From contig NZ_JACCFE010000002.1 of NCBI RefSeq assembly GCF_014256275.1, positions 5,684,001-5,748,000 on the forward strand: DNA of 64,000 nt, written 5' to 3'. Positions 39,858 through 48,676 of this stretch are shown piece by piece. The DNA is from Rhodococcus sp. 4CII (GTDB lineage: Bacteria > Actinomycetota > Actinomycetes > Mycobacteriales > Mycobacteriaceae). The stretch's first letter is position 1. Each line of letters opens with the position of its first letter. The position numbers and the translations under genes are program-made. The notes beneath the pieces were generated by a model. The model saw only the letters and a program-made list of their open reading frames with translations, was not told where the DNA came from and made no database searches.

Positions 39858-41329
39858 TCGAGCTCCTTCAAGACTGTTCGGCGATGGTCGATGTTGGCGG
39901 CGACCGTGGCGAACGCCTGGTGCCAGCCGGGGTCACGGGTCCGCTCGGCGGCCGCACGCAGCAGCGGAACCGCCGCGAACGGGAAATGCGTCTCGGCGCT
40001 GCGGAGGGTCGAGTAGTGGCTGTGCCGGGAGAACTGCCCGAGGTCCTTGCCTGTTGCGGCGTGCCGTCCGGCCACGTCCTCGAGGCGGGTGATCACCCGC
40101 GCGGCGAGGTCGAGCGGCCAGGGATGCGGCAGACCGTCGAAGAGGGCGGCGCCGTCCACCCCGAGCAGGTAGGAGTCGGCCCGGCCCGACAGGATGTACT
40201 CCAGGCGTTCGCGGGCGGGGACGATCGGCACCACGCGGCGTTCGGTCGTGCGTCCCTCGCGGTGCAGCAGGGCGGATGCCCAGCGCGGATTTCGCTGAAG
40301 CACAGTGGCGTTGGTCCACGCTTCCGTCATCACCTCCCGCCATTGGTCCTCGATCCGGATCTCCCATGCCTGGGAGGCGGAGCCGATCATGCCTTCCCAC
40401 ACCGACAGGGGCGCGGCGGTGACCACCATCCGCAACCACCAACTGCGGATTCCCTTGTTCTTGAAGTGAACGTCCTCGATCCCGTCGCGACGGGCCGAAT
40501 CGTCCAGGGACCCGGGCATGTTCACCACGAGCCGGGTGCGCAGCGGTTTCTTCTCCACTCGCACCCATGCCCGGGCGCGTGCGGCCATCCGCTGGGCGTA
40601 GGCGGAATTCGGCAGTTGCCGCAACAGCTGGACCGCCTGCTGGCGCACCTCCTTGCGCCGGTCGTCGAGTGCGTGCTCGAGCAGCGCGGCGTCCGCATCG
40701 CCGAGTCCCGTTCCCAGGACGGCGATGAACGCCGCCCGGTGCTCACCCCGTTCGGAATCCCAGGTGCGGCTCAGTTCCGTCGATGCGACCGCGGGCCGTT
40801 CCGCCCGCATCGTGGTGAGCCATTGCAGGCGTTCCTGGTGCGAACCGTGCGTCCAGACGTCGGTGCGATCGGACCGCCGGACCAGCGTCGACCATTCCGG
40901 GTTCTGCGCGGCGAGCCACTGGCCGCGGGGGCCGGTCAACCGCAGAATGTTCTCGCGGTGCGTGTCATTGGTGCGTGCGACGGCCATCAGATCGGCCACG
41001 AGATGATCGGGGGCGCGGTATCCGCGTTCGCCGGCCACCGCGAACCATTCGGTGAGGGTCCACGACTTGGCGGCGAGCAACTGCACGAGGTGAGATGCGG
41101 AGGCGGGCGGCAACTGGGGCCGCGGATCGTCCTCGGCGGGTGCGGGCGGCACGTGCGCGGTCGCGACGACGCCGCCGTCGCGGTAGGCGTTCTCGAGGGC
41201 CGCGGCGCCCAGCAGTGTCTCCGCGGAATCGCCGATGATCGACTGGGCGAGTTCGCCGGTGGCCGAACCGTGGAACGACGGGGTTGCTCGGGCGGTACCG
41301 AGCAGTGCGGAGGACAGGAGTTCGCTCAT
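39854..41329 (-). CDS. DUF5691-like helical-repeat protein
   Basis: 491 residues of mostly alpha-helical sequence with repeated hydrophobic spacing that suggests HEAT-like repeats (for example ALLEHALDDRRKEVRQQAVQLLRQLP near residue 215, and LPLLRAAAERTRDPGWHQAF near the end, given in part). It begins MSELLSSALLGTARATP, the form found in proteins beside SWIM and MoxR genes. No catalytic motif seen. It may be a scaffold for the complex. ATG at 41329 overlaps the SWIM stop by four bases. Confidence 0.72.
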   Translation of the reverse strand: MSELLSSALLGTARATPSFHGSATGELAQSIIGDSAETLLGAAALENAYRDGGVVATAHVPPAPAEDDPRPQLPPASASHLVQLLAAKSWTLTEWFAVAGERGYRAPDHLVADLMAVARTNDTHRENILRLTGPRGQWLAAQNPEWSTLVRRSDRTDVWTHGSHQERLQWLTTMRAERPAVASTELSRTWDSERGEHRAAFIAVLGTGLGDADAALLEHALDDRRKEVRQQAVQLLRQLPNSAYAQRMAARARAWVRVEKKPLRTRLVVNMPGSLDDSARRDGIEDVHFKNKGIRSWWLRMVVTAAPLSVWEGMIGSASQAWEIRIEDQWREVMTEAWTNATVLQRNPRWASALLHREGRTTERRVVPIVPARERLEYILSGRADSYLLGVDGAALFDGLPHPWPLDLAARVITRLEDVAGRHAATGKDLGQFSRHSHYSTLRSAETHFPFAAVPLLRAAAERTRDPGWHQAFATVAANIDHRRTVLKELE

Positions 41330-42663
41330 CGTCGGCGCACCGCCGCCGCGGCCGAGGGCGCACCTGCCCCGAGCGGGTACACGTCACCGCGATCGAACAC
41401 CGAGACAGGAACGAGCGACTCGCTGTTCCACTCCCCGAACACGGTGACCGGATGGCCCCCGGACATTCCGAGGAGCCGCCACAGGACCGGGTCCTCGCCG
41501 GACAGTGGCAACGCCCGGCCCTCGGCGTCGACGATCACCCAGTTCCCGTCGTCGAATGCCGGGGTGACCTCGGTGAGCAGCGCGGGCCACGACCGGATCC
41601 ACGGGTCGGCGCCGATCGCGGCAGCGAAGTGGTCGAGTGCGGTGTCGACGCCGCTCGGTGCGACGGTGGTGAACGGTTCGGGACTTTCGTGGACGTCGCC
41701 GAGGTGGGCGCGCAGCGGTGCCGCGCCGGGATAGAAGTGCAGGGCGGCGTCGACGAGGGAACCGGGCGGCGGGACCGCGGTCGCGAAGTTGGCGGAGCCG
41801 TGCGCGAAGTCCAGCAGGATCGCGCGGCGACCGCGGTCGCGGCCGAGCAGCCACACCTTGCGGGTGAACAGCCGCTTCTCCTCGGTGGTCTGCAGTCCCA
41901 GGACCATCCACCGGTCGCGGACCCCGGGCTGACTGCGCACGCTGTCGGTGGTGGTCGGGTAACCCACGTGCGCGCGCACCGATGCCTGCAGCGGTTCCGG
42001 CAGCTCGCCCAGACGGCGATGCGCGACGACGAGCAGGTGCAGCCTCGCGTATTCGCGGAGCAGCCGGTCGGGCCAGTCCGCCCGGGTGGCCACGACGATC
42101 GGCAGACGTCGCAGGGCGGATGCGACACCGGGCGCCTGCGCGTCGACCATCCGGGCCGCGATGGCGTCGAACGCGGAAGCCGAGACGTCGGCCGCGCCGA
42201 GCCCACCCCGGATCTGGTCGGTGAGCCACAGGTCGAGTTCGTCGAGCCCCGCCGTCACCCGCTCGGCCCGGCGTTCCGCGGATTTCGCGCCGACGGTCGC
42301 GGTGGCCGGTGCCGCCGCGGTGGGCGGCGCGGCGGCGCGCGCGGCCCTGCGGCTCAGCCATTCCTCCGCGAACGCGGGCGGTGCGGACACTTCGGGAACC
42401 CGGCCCGCCGACCACATCAGCAGCAGGCCGAGTGCGTGTTTGCAGGGAAATTTCCGGCTCGGACACGAGCAGTGATACGCGGGCCCGGACAGGTCGACTA
42501 CCGCGCGGTACGGGTTCGCGCCGCTGCCCTGGCACAGTCCCCACAGTGCGTCGCCTGCGATACCCGTCTGCGACCACGCGGCCGACAGCTTTCGCGCGGC
42601 AGCGAGCGAGCCGGCATCGGGGGCGACCGATGCGACCTGTCCCTCCGACCAAGGCGACGTCAC
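41326..42663 (-). CDS. SWIM zinc-finger protein
   Basis: 445 residues. The SWIM motif is HCSCPSRKFPCKHALGLLL (CxCx6CxH, residues ~63-75): a zinc finger that binds DNA or protein. Long, partly helical C-terminal regions with RLLREYARLHLLVVAHRRL and an Ala-rich stretch follow (AAAPPTAAAPATA). First gene of the five-gene operon and so likely the sensor or adaptor. TTG/GTG-rich upstream region; start at 42663 with ACCGT-rich DNA before it, and no clear promoter. Confidence 0.85.
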   Translation of the reverse strand: MTSPWSEGQVASVAPDAGSLAAARKLSAAWSQTGIAGDALWGLCQGSGANPYRAVVDLSGPAYHCSCPSRKFPCKHALGLLLMWSAGRVPEVSAPPAFAEEWLSRRAARAAAPPTAAAPATATVGAKSAERRAERVTAGLDELDLWLTDQIRGGLGAADVSASAFDAIAARMVDAQAPGVASALRRLPIVVATRADWPDRLLREYARLHLLVVAHRRLGELPEPLQASVRAHVGYPTTTDSVRSQPGVRDRWMVLGLQTTEEKRLFTRKVWLLGRDRGRRAILLDFAHGSANFATAVPPPGSLVDAALHFYPGAAPLRAHLGDVHESPEPFTTVAPSGVDTALDHFAAAIGADPWIRSWPALLTEVTPAFDDGNWVIVDAEGRALPLSGEDPVLWRLLGMSGGHPVTVFGEWNSESLVPVSVFDRGDVYPLGAGAPSAAAAVRRR

Positions 42664-42789
42664 CCCGTCACCGTAAGGGAATTGTCCGACACGAAGGGAG
42701 GAGGGTACGCGGTATGTCCGCGAACTTCGATATGCGCGGCGGCCTCGCGTGTCAAGCTGTCGTCAGGTGCGACAGCGAGGAGTGGGCCG

Positions 42790-43305
42790 GTGATCCACGG
42801 AAGGTATTTCGAGTTCAAGGGTCGTCCCGCCGTGCGGTTCCGGTGCACGTACCCGTTCCCGGTGCAGAGGTTGTGGGCGGCGGTGTCCGATCCCGACGAA
42901 CTCGCGCACTGGTTTCCGTCGCGCGTCCGGATCGACCCCTACGCCGGCGGAGACATCGAATTCGTCCCGGAACCGCACAGCGACGTCGAGACGGGGACGG
43001 TCCTCGTGTACGGCGCGCCGTGCGCACTCGCATTCACGTGGGGCGGCGACGAGATCCACTTCGAGGTGGAACCGACCGCGGACGGGTGCGCCCTGACCCT
43101 CGTCAACGTTCTCGAGGTCCGCAACACCGCGGCCCGCAACGCAGCAGGGTGGAGTGTGTGTCTCGCCGACCTGGACCGGCACCTCGACGGGGCGGACGCG
43201 TCCGGACATCGCCGGGACGCGTCGTCCGACTGGCGGCCGTTCTATCAGACGTATCTGGGGGAGGGGATGCCCTCGGGCGCCCAGATCCCGGGTGAATCCG
43301 CCTGA
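42790..43305 (+). CDS. SRPBCC-fold protein (AHSA1/START-like)
   Basis: 171 residues with the ligand-binding START-like layout: FRCTYPFPVQRLWAAVSDPDELAHWFP near the start (cited as AVSDPDELAHWFP), then GTVLVYGAPCALAFTWG and ADGCALTLVNVL, ending in a helix WSVCLADLDRHL. AHSA1-type proteins bind hydrophobic ligands or Hsp90-like partners, and many bacterial ones act as lipid or toxin transfer proteins. GTG at 42790 has GAGGAG about nine bases upstream. It is divergent from the SWIM operon. Confidence 0.85.
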   Translation: MIHGRYFEFKGRPAVRFRCTYPFPVQRLWAAVSDPDELAHWFPSRVRIDPYAGGDIEFVPEPHSDVETGTVLVYGAPCALAFTWGGDEIHFEVEPTADGCALTLVNVLEVRNTAARNAAGWSVCLADLDRHLDGADASGHRRDASSDWRPFYQTYLGEGMPSGAQIPGESA

Positions 43306-43315
43306 CCCCTCGCCG

Positions 43316-43672
43316 TCAGAGTCGAGGTCGCTCGAACAGGCTCTCGACGTTCGACACCCGCTCGTTCGGTTCCTCCACCGCGATGTTGCCGCCGGTCCGC
43401 AGCCACCCGTTGCGCAGCGACGACGTCAGCCAGTTGTCCAGCGCAGCTTGGGTTTCGAATTTCAGCACGATCACGCACACGTCGGAGGTGCTGCTTTCCT
43501 TCAGCCAGCCGCCGCCGAGGAATCCGGGGAACAGCCGGGCGAGGCCGAGGCCGGTCTGGATCCAGTCGGCGAACTCCTCGTCACAGCCGGCGAGGACTCG
43601 GCGCACGATCGTCGTCGTGACGGACGCATCCGCCGGTTCGCCTGGCCGGGTGCCCTCGGCCACGTTCTCCAT
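43316..43672 (-). CDS. antibiotic-biosynthesis-monooxygenase (ABM)-like protein
   Basis: 118 residues, a ferredoxin-like ABM domain: TTTIVRRVLAGCDEEFADWIQTGLGLARLFPGFLGGGWLK in outline (landmarks LFPGFLGGGWL and VIVLKFETQAALDNWL). ABM domains oxidise quinones or heme, or work as stress proteins. The N-terminal ~20 residues are variable. It is convergent with the SRPBCC gene, ten bases apart. No residue known to be catalytic can be fixed. Confidence 0.72.
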   Translation of the reverse strand: MENVAEGTRPGEPADASVTTTIVRRVLAGCDEEFADWIQTGLGLARLFPGFLGGGWLKESSTSDVCVIVLKFETQAALDNWLTSSLRNGWLRTGGNIAVEEPNERVSNVESLFERPRL

Positions 43673-43738
43673 CGTTTCCTACCTCGGTTCCGCTCACCCC
43701 GTGACACGTGCTACCTCAAACTACCAGCGCATTCGTCG

Positions 43739-43924
43739 TCACAGGTCGTAGAACGGCGCCGCGTACCGGACCGTACCGGTGAGGGTTGGTTCCCAGCGCG
43801 CGAGACGGCGGACCTGGAAGTGGGACGACCACGACGGCTCGTCCGGCTCGATCCCGACCGACGGGCCGGAGACGAAGCCCGCCGCGGCGGCGACGTCGTC
43901 CGGATTCTCTCGCCTGATCAGCAT
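43739..43924 (-). pseudogene. remnant of a GNAT acetyltransferase with an internal deletion
   Basis: A 61-residue reading frame that joins the start of a GNAT protein (MLIRRENPDDVAAA) directly to its end (SVGIEPDEPSWSSHFQVRRL then GTVRYAAPFYDL). The family is about 165-175 residues long, so roughly 110 residues including the acetyl-CoA loop are gone, in frame. The HFQVRRLARW...GTVRYAAPF end is characteristic of YhbS-like actinobacterial GNATs. No ribosome site is clear. It is probably not functional. I read the deletion from the fused motifs; no alignment was run. Confidence 0.68.
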
Positions 43925-44146
43925 GCCGCCAGCGTGAATCGGCGGCACCGTGGTCGCAACGGCTTTTTCGGTGTCGTGGGTTGTCCGGCCGGTAGCCGTG
44001 TGGCGAAAGCGTTCTCCAATTGTGACCGTGTGACTTTTCCGGCCGAATGAAATTCCGGGGAGTCGGTAGCAGTATGGGCAGAATGTGAGTCGAGCGAAGG
44101 ACAACGGGGAAACGGGGTGCGGGTGGTCGAGGCCAGGGTGGTCGGT

Positions 44147-44165
44147 TACAGTTGCAGTGTGCAAC
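44147..44165 (+). promoter_or_regulatory. -10 box and candidate operator of the marR-fadD15-like operon
   Basis: TACAGT at 44147-44152, then six bases to the GTG of the MarR gene (leaderless). Over it lies GTTGCA-GTG-TGCAAC (44151-44165), a perfect inverted repeat with a three-base centre that spans the transcription and translation starts. A MarR dimer bound here would shut off the operon. Confidence 0.6.
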
Positions 44166-44641
44166 ACAACGAGGTCGAGCCGGAGGAAACGCCCGCATCG
44201 GGCGTGGTGGCCGTCCATGACGAACTCGTCCGCCTCGTCCGACAATTGGTTGCCGGTGACCGTCCGCCCGCGGGATCTCCGACGTTCGCTCAACATTCGC
44301 TGCTCTCCTTCGTCGCTCGCAATCCCGGGTGCCGGGCCACCCAGATCTCGGACGCGTTCGGAGTGCACCGCTCCACCGTGTCGCGCCAACTCCGCGGCTG
44401 TGTCGACGAGGGCTGGGTGCACGCCGAGCCGGGACCGCTCCGCAGCGGGCACCCGCTGAGCCTCACCGACGTCGGCATAGCGGTGCTCGCCGGTGCCGAC
44501 GCACGCCGGGTCGAGGAGGTGCGCGACCGCGTGGCCTCGTGGTCGGACAGTGAGATCGCCGCATTCGCCCGGGATCTCCGCAAATTCCGCCAGGGCGGCG
44601 ACTCGGACCACGAGAGCATCGGAGACGACCCCCGTGCGTGA
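44159..44641 (+). CDS. MarR-family regulator of the acyl-CoA ligase gene
   Basis: 160 residues from GTG at 44159. Winged helix: QISDAFGVHRSTVSRQLRGCVDEGWV (cited in parts, HRSTVSRQL as recognition helix), wing with GPLRSGHPLSLTDVG, then the dimer helix EEVRDRVASWSDSEIAAF. The wing lacks the usual DxRD/E-R form, so ligand response may differ. A palindrome overlaps its start (44151-44165). It overlaps the ligase gene by eight bases. Confidence 0.86.
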   Translation: MQHNEVEPEETPASGVVAVHDELVRLVRQLVAGDRPPAGSPTFAQHSLLSFVARNPGCRATQISDAFGVHRSTVSRQLRGCVDEGWVHAEPGPLRSGHPLSLTDVGIAVLAGADARRVEEVRDRVASWSDSEIAAFARDLRKFRQGGDSDHESIGDDPRA

Positions 44642-46433
44642 GTACACCACCGCCGAGACGGTCCCCGTCGCCGACCACGAGAATGCCGTGCTGACGGTGT
44701 TCGCGCACGCCGAGAGCAACCCGGATCGCGTGATGTATTCCCGCCCGGAGTCCGGCGGGTGGGTCGACGTGACGGCCAAGGACTTCGGCGCGCTCGTCAC
44801 CGGGGTCGCGAAGGGCCTGATCGCCAACGGGGTCCGCCCCGGCGACCGGGTGGCACTGCTGTCGTCGACGAGATTCGAATGGTCGCTGCTCGACTACGCG
44901 ATCTGGGCGGCGGGCGCGGCGTCCGTCCCGATCTACGATTCCTCGTCCCACGACCAGATCCGCTGGATCATCGAGGATTCGGGGGCGGTGGCCGCCCTCG
45001 TGGAGACCCCGGCGCACGCGTCGAGTTTCGAGGGTGACGGAATCCCGTACACGCTGAAGCGCATCCTGACCATCGACGAGGACGCCGTCGGCACCCTCAT
45101 CACGGACGGGTTGTCGATCGACGATTCCGAGGTCTTCAAACGGGTGGTGGCCCTGACAGCCAACGATCTCGCCTCGCTGGTGTACACGTCGGGGACGACG
45201 GGCCGTCCCAAGGGATGCATCCTCACCCACCGCAATTTCCTGTCGGAGGTGCGGGCGCTGCTCGCGGCGCCGATCGGTGACGTAGCCCGCCCCGGCAACC
45301 GAGTCCTGACGTTCCTTCCGCTCGCCCACGTGCTGGCGCGGGCGGTGTCGCTGGCGATGTTCGAGGCCGGCGCCACCCAGGCCCACTGGTCCGATTTCAG
45401 CACGGTCACGGGCGAATTCGCACGTTTCCGGCCCAACACCATTCTCGGAGTTCCGCGCGTGTTCGAGAAGGTGCGCGACGGTGCCGCCCGCTCGGCGGCG
45501 TCGGCCGGTGGTCTGCAGACCCGGATCTTCGACTTCGCCGAGGCCACCGCGGTCGCGTACAGCGAGGCACAGGACAACGGCGGCCCGTCGCTGCGGCTCC
45601 GGCTCGAGCGGATGGTGGCCGACCGACTCGTCTACGCCAAACTGCGTGCCGCGCTGGGAGGCGACTGCTGGTGGGCGATCTCGGGCGGCGGCGCGCTCAC
45701 GCCGAGACTCGGCCACTTCTTCCGCGGCATCGGTGTTCCGGTCTACGAAGGGTACGGCCTCACCGAATCGACTGCCGCGCACTGCGTGAACGTTCCGGGT
45801 GCCCAGAAGATCGGGACCGTCGGCAGGCCGCTGGGCGGCAACAGCGTGCGCATCGCCGGGGACGGCGAGATCGAACTGCGCGGCGGCGTCGTGTTCGGCG
45901 GGTACTGGCGCAACGAGCACGCCACCCGGGAAGCGTTGGACGAAGGCTGGTTCCGCACCGGCGACCTCGGCGAACTGGACGACGAGGGGTACCTCACCGT
46001 CACCGGACGCAAGAAGGATCTGCTGGTCACCGCCGGCGGCAAGAATGTGTCACCGGGTCCGCTCGAAGACCGGTTGCGCTCGCATTCCCTCGTCTCGCAG
46101 GCAGTGGTGGTCGGCGACGGCCGCCCGTTCGTCGGCGCCCTGCTCACCGTCGATCCGCAGGCATTCGAGAAGTGGAAGTCCGCGCACGGCAAGCCTTCCG
46201 ACGCGTCGGTGGCGGATCTGCGCGACGACGAGGAACTCCGCGGAGATCTGCAGGACGCCGTCGACGACGCGAACACCACCGTCTCGCACACGGAAGCCAT
46301 CAAGCGTTTCGTCGTCCTGGGCCGCGACCTCACGGAGGCCGCCGGAGAACTGACCGCGACCTCGAAGATCAAGCGTCCCGTGGTGACCGAACGCTTCGCC
46401 GCGGACATCGCGAACCTGTACCGCCGGGGCTGA
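44634..46433 (+). CDS. fadD15: long-chain acyl-CoA ligase (FadD15-like)
   Basis: 599 residues, the length of mycobacterial FadD15 (600). It activates long-chain fatty acids through acyl-AMP. Motifs: YTSGTTGRPKGCILTH (~185-200), GYGLTEST (~371-378), FRTGDLGELDDEGYLTVTGRKKDL (~440-463, in part). The N-terminal AMP-binding and C-terminal lid domains are complete. GTG at 44634 with GGAGA upstream; co-transcribed with marR, so fatty-acid or phenolic signals may set its level. Confidence 0.92.
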   Translation: MREYTTAETVPVADHENAVLTVFAHAESNPDRVMYSRPESGGWVDVTAKDFGALVTGVAKGLIANGVRPGDRVALLSSTRFEWSLLDYAIWAAGAASVPIYDSSSHDQIRWIIEDSGAVAALVETPAHASSFEGDGIPYTLKRILTIDEDAVGTLITDGLSIDDSEVFKRVVALTANDLASLVYTSGTTGRPKGCILTHRNFLSEVRALLAAPIGDVARPGNRVLTFLPLAHVLARAVSLAMFEAGATQAHWSDFSTVTGEFARFRPNTILGVPRVFEKVRDGAARSAASAGGLQTRIFDFAEATAVAYSEAQDNGGPSLRLRLERMVADRLVYAKLRAALGGDCWWAISGGGALTPRLGHFFRGIGVPVYEGYGLTESTAAHCVNVPGAQKIGTVGRPLGGNSVRIAGDGEIELRGGVVFGGYWRNEHATREALDEGWFRTGDLGELDDEGYLTVTGRKKDLLVTAGGKNVSPGPLEDRLRSHSLVSQAVVVGDGRPFVGALLTVDPQAFEKWKSAHGKPSDASVADLRDDEELRGDLQDAVDDANTTVSHTEAIKRFVVLGRDLTEAAGELTATSKIKRPVVTERFAADIANLYRRG

Positions 46434-46450
46434 CCGGATACGGTGGCGGC

Positions 46451-47305
46451 ATGACCACAGCTTTCGTTCTGTCGGGTGGAGCCAGTCTCGGGGCCATCGA
46501 GGTCGGGATGTTGCAGACCCTGATCGGCAGGGGAATTCGGCCCGACCTCGTCGTCGGCACGTCCGTCGGAGCGCTCAACGGCGCCTGGCTCGCCGGCGGC
46601 TCCTCCGACGCGGACCTTCGTGACCTGGCCGACCTGTGGCGCGGGCTGAAGCGCAGCGCGGTGTTCCCCGCCGGGTTGCTCACCGGTTTCACCGGTTTCG
46701 TGGGGCTCCGGAATCATCTCGTGTCCAACCGGGCCATCAAGCGGTTGCTGGAGACACATCTCCGGTTCGAGCGGATGGAGGATGCGCCCATTCCGTTGCA
46801 CGTCATCGCCGCCGACGTGCTGACCGGCAAGGACGTTCGGTTGTCGACGGGCCCCGCGGTCGACGCCGTCACCGCGAGCGCGGCGCTGCCGGGCATCCTT
46901 CCGCCCGTGGTGATCGACGGCCGGGCACTGATGGACGGCGGGGTTGTGAACAACACGCCCATCTCCCACGCGATCGAACTGGGCGCCACGACCGTGTGGG
47001 TGCTGCCCACCGGGTATGCGTGCACGCTGTCGAAGGTCCCCGGAAGTGCCCTGGGGATGGGGTTGCTCGGGGTGACCCTCGCGATCAATCAGCGTCTCGC
47101 CCTCGACATCGAGCGGTACGAGAGTGTCGCCGACGTCCGGGTGGTGCCTCCGCTGTGTCCGCTGGACACGAGCCCCGCCGATTTCGGCGACGCCGACGAG
47201 CTGATCACGCGGGCCCGGGAGCAGACCGCGAAGTGGCTCGACGAGGCACCCGTCGAGGTCGGGCAGGCCGATCTGCTGCTGCCACATCGGCATCGGCATC
47301 GGTGA
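46451..47305 (+). CDS. patatin-like phospholipase
   Basis: 284 residues. The Ser-Asp dyad is clear: FVLSGGASLGAIEVGML (oxyanion GGxxxG, ~5-21), nucleophile in GTSVGALNG (~38-46) and DGGVVNNTPI with the Asp (~162-171). These enzymes cut phospholipids or lipid esters. It is cytosolic or membrane-surface bound; no signal peptide is seen. A TACGGT box lies exactly six bases before the ATG, so it is probably leaderless and has its own promoter despite being close to the ligase. Confidence 0.9.
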   Translation: MTTAFVLSGGASLGAIEVGMLQTLIGRGIRPDLVVGTSVGALNGAWLAGGSSDADLRDLADLWRGLKRSAVFPAGLLTGFTGFVGLRNHLVSNRAIKRLLETHLRFERMEDAPIPLHVIAADVLTGKDVRLSTGPAVDAVTASAALPGILPPVVIDGRALMDGGVVNNTPISHAIELGATTVWVLPTGYACTLSKVPGSALGMGLLGVTLAINQRLALDIERYESVADVRVVPPLCPLDTSPADFGDADELITRAREQTAKWLDEAPVEVGQADLLLPHRHRHR

Positions 47306-47308
47306 CGG

Positions 47309-48556
47309 TCAGCGGCACCCGTCGGGCGCCGGCACACCGGCGAGTCGCTCGTCGATCCAGTGCACGACCTCCGGCAGCGCGAACACGGCCGCGGTGAGGT
47401 GTTCCCCGACCTGCGGGGCGTAGGTGACATTCGCGCCGCCGCGGCACCATTCCTGCTGTAGGGCGAGCACCCCCTCCTCCGGAATCCACTCGTCGCCGAG
47501 GAACACTCGCGACGACCCGTGATAGAGCAGCACCGGGGTGGTCGGCGCGACTGCGCCCATCCGGTTCTCGGCAACGACCGTCCGTGCCGTGTCCGAGTCG
47601 AACGGGTCGGGCACGGACGCGAGCAGTTCGGCGGGAATCGAGGCGACCCCGGCCGGTGCGAGAGCCATGATGCACTGGTCCCGCAGTGGTGCCGTCGCCA
47701 GCAGCACACCCAGCGGATTCGCCAGGGTCAGCATCTCCGGATATTCGCGGGCGAGCCCGAGGACGGCGGACAGGTACACACCCGAACCGATCTGCCCGTT
47801 CATCGTCCTGCGGAGTAACCCGAAGTCTGCGGGGGTTCCGCCCGCGGCGGCCCCGGCCAGTGCGACGTCCGGCGCGTACGTCGGCTGCAGTTGCGCTGCC
47901 CAGCCGGTGGCGATCGCGCCGCCGCTGTATCCCGTCGCGACCACGGGACTGTCCGACAGGCCGAGTCCCGGTAGTCGCTTCATGCCGCGGATGCTGTCGA
48001 GCACGGCATGTCCCGCCATGCGTCCCGCGCTGTACGCCATCCGCGGTCCCTGGTGATCGGGCACGAGCACCGCGTAGTTCTTCGCGAGGAACAGCGACAG
48101 CACCGGGGGGATGTCCAGGTCGAGGGTCTGCCAGTCGTGGACCATCTTGTACGACGGGGTGCACCGGGACCCCAGCGAGTCGATGGGCATGTTGTAGTCG
48201 ACGACCGGCCGCGGTCCCGGCGCGGTCCATTCCGCGGTGGGGACCAGCACCGTCGCCGTCACCGGCACGGGACGGTCCTTGGAATCGTTGGAGCGCACCA
48301 TGATCTGGTGGGCGCGGTGCGGTACCAGCGGGTTCGGGAACGCCCGGAGTGTCACCTCCCGGGAGCGGATGATCTCGCCCGCCGCGAAGTCCGCGACGTT
48401 CGGCGGCCACACGAAGAAGTCGTCGTCCAGGATGGGGGACGGGAGAATGGATTCGGGCCCGAGGGGCTGCGCGGACACCCGTGGGGGATGGGCGCAGACA
48501 TACGCGGCCGCGCAGGTGGAGAGTGTCATCAGGACCACTGCGCGAAACAGCTTCAT
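47309..48556 (-). CDS. secreted lipase, LIP family
   Basis: 415 residues. N-terminal signal MKLFRAVVLMTLSTCAAAYVCA, then a mature alpha/beta-hydrolase with nucleophile elbow GYSGGA (~206-211) and the oxyanion region VVDYNMPIDS and LVPDHQGPRMAYSAGRM. The late His and Asp of the triad are probably in DEWIPEEGV and GEHLTAAV. The secretory-lipase (LIP) family is common in lipid-degrading actinobacteria and Candida. Convergent with the patatin gene, three bases apart. ATG at 48556; function is extracellular lipid breakdown. Confidence 0.88.
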   Translation of the reverse strand: MKLFRAVVLMTLSTCAAAYVCAHPPRVSAQPLGPESILPSPILDDDFFVWPPNVADFAAGEIIRSREVTLRAFPNPLVPHRAHQIMVRSNDSKDRPVPVTATVLVPTAEWTAPGPRPVVDYNMPIDSLGSRCTPSYKMVHDWQTLDLDIPPVLSLFLAKNYAVLVPDHQGPRMAYSAGRMAGHAVLDSIRGMKRLPGLGLSDSPVVATGYSGGAIATGWAAQLQPTYAPDVALAGAAAGGTPADFGLLRRTMNGQIGSGVYLSAVLGLAREYPEMLTLANPLGVLLATAPLRDQCIMALAPAGVASIPAELLASVPDPFDSDTARTVVAENRMGAVAPTTPVLLYHGSSRVFLGDEWIPEEGVLALQQEWCRGGANVTYAPQVGEHLTAAVFALPEVVHWIDERLAGVPAPDGCR

Positions 48557-48676
48557 CGCTACCACCGCCCTGAGGTAACTGTCCCGGAATGTAACTGTAA
48601 CTCCAGTCACATCGCCGCAGATAGACACGGCTACAGCGGTGGTTTGTTTTCGCCGCCGGATGGTTAGTGTGTGTGC

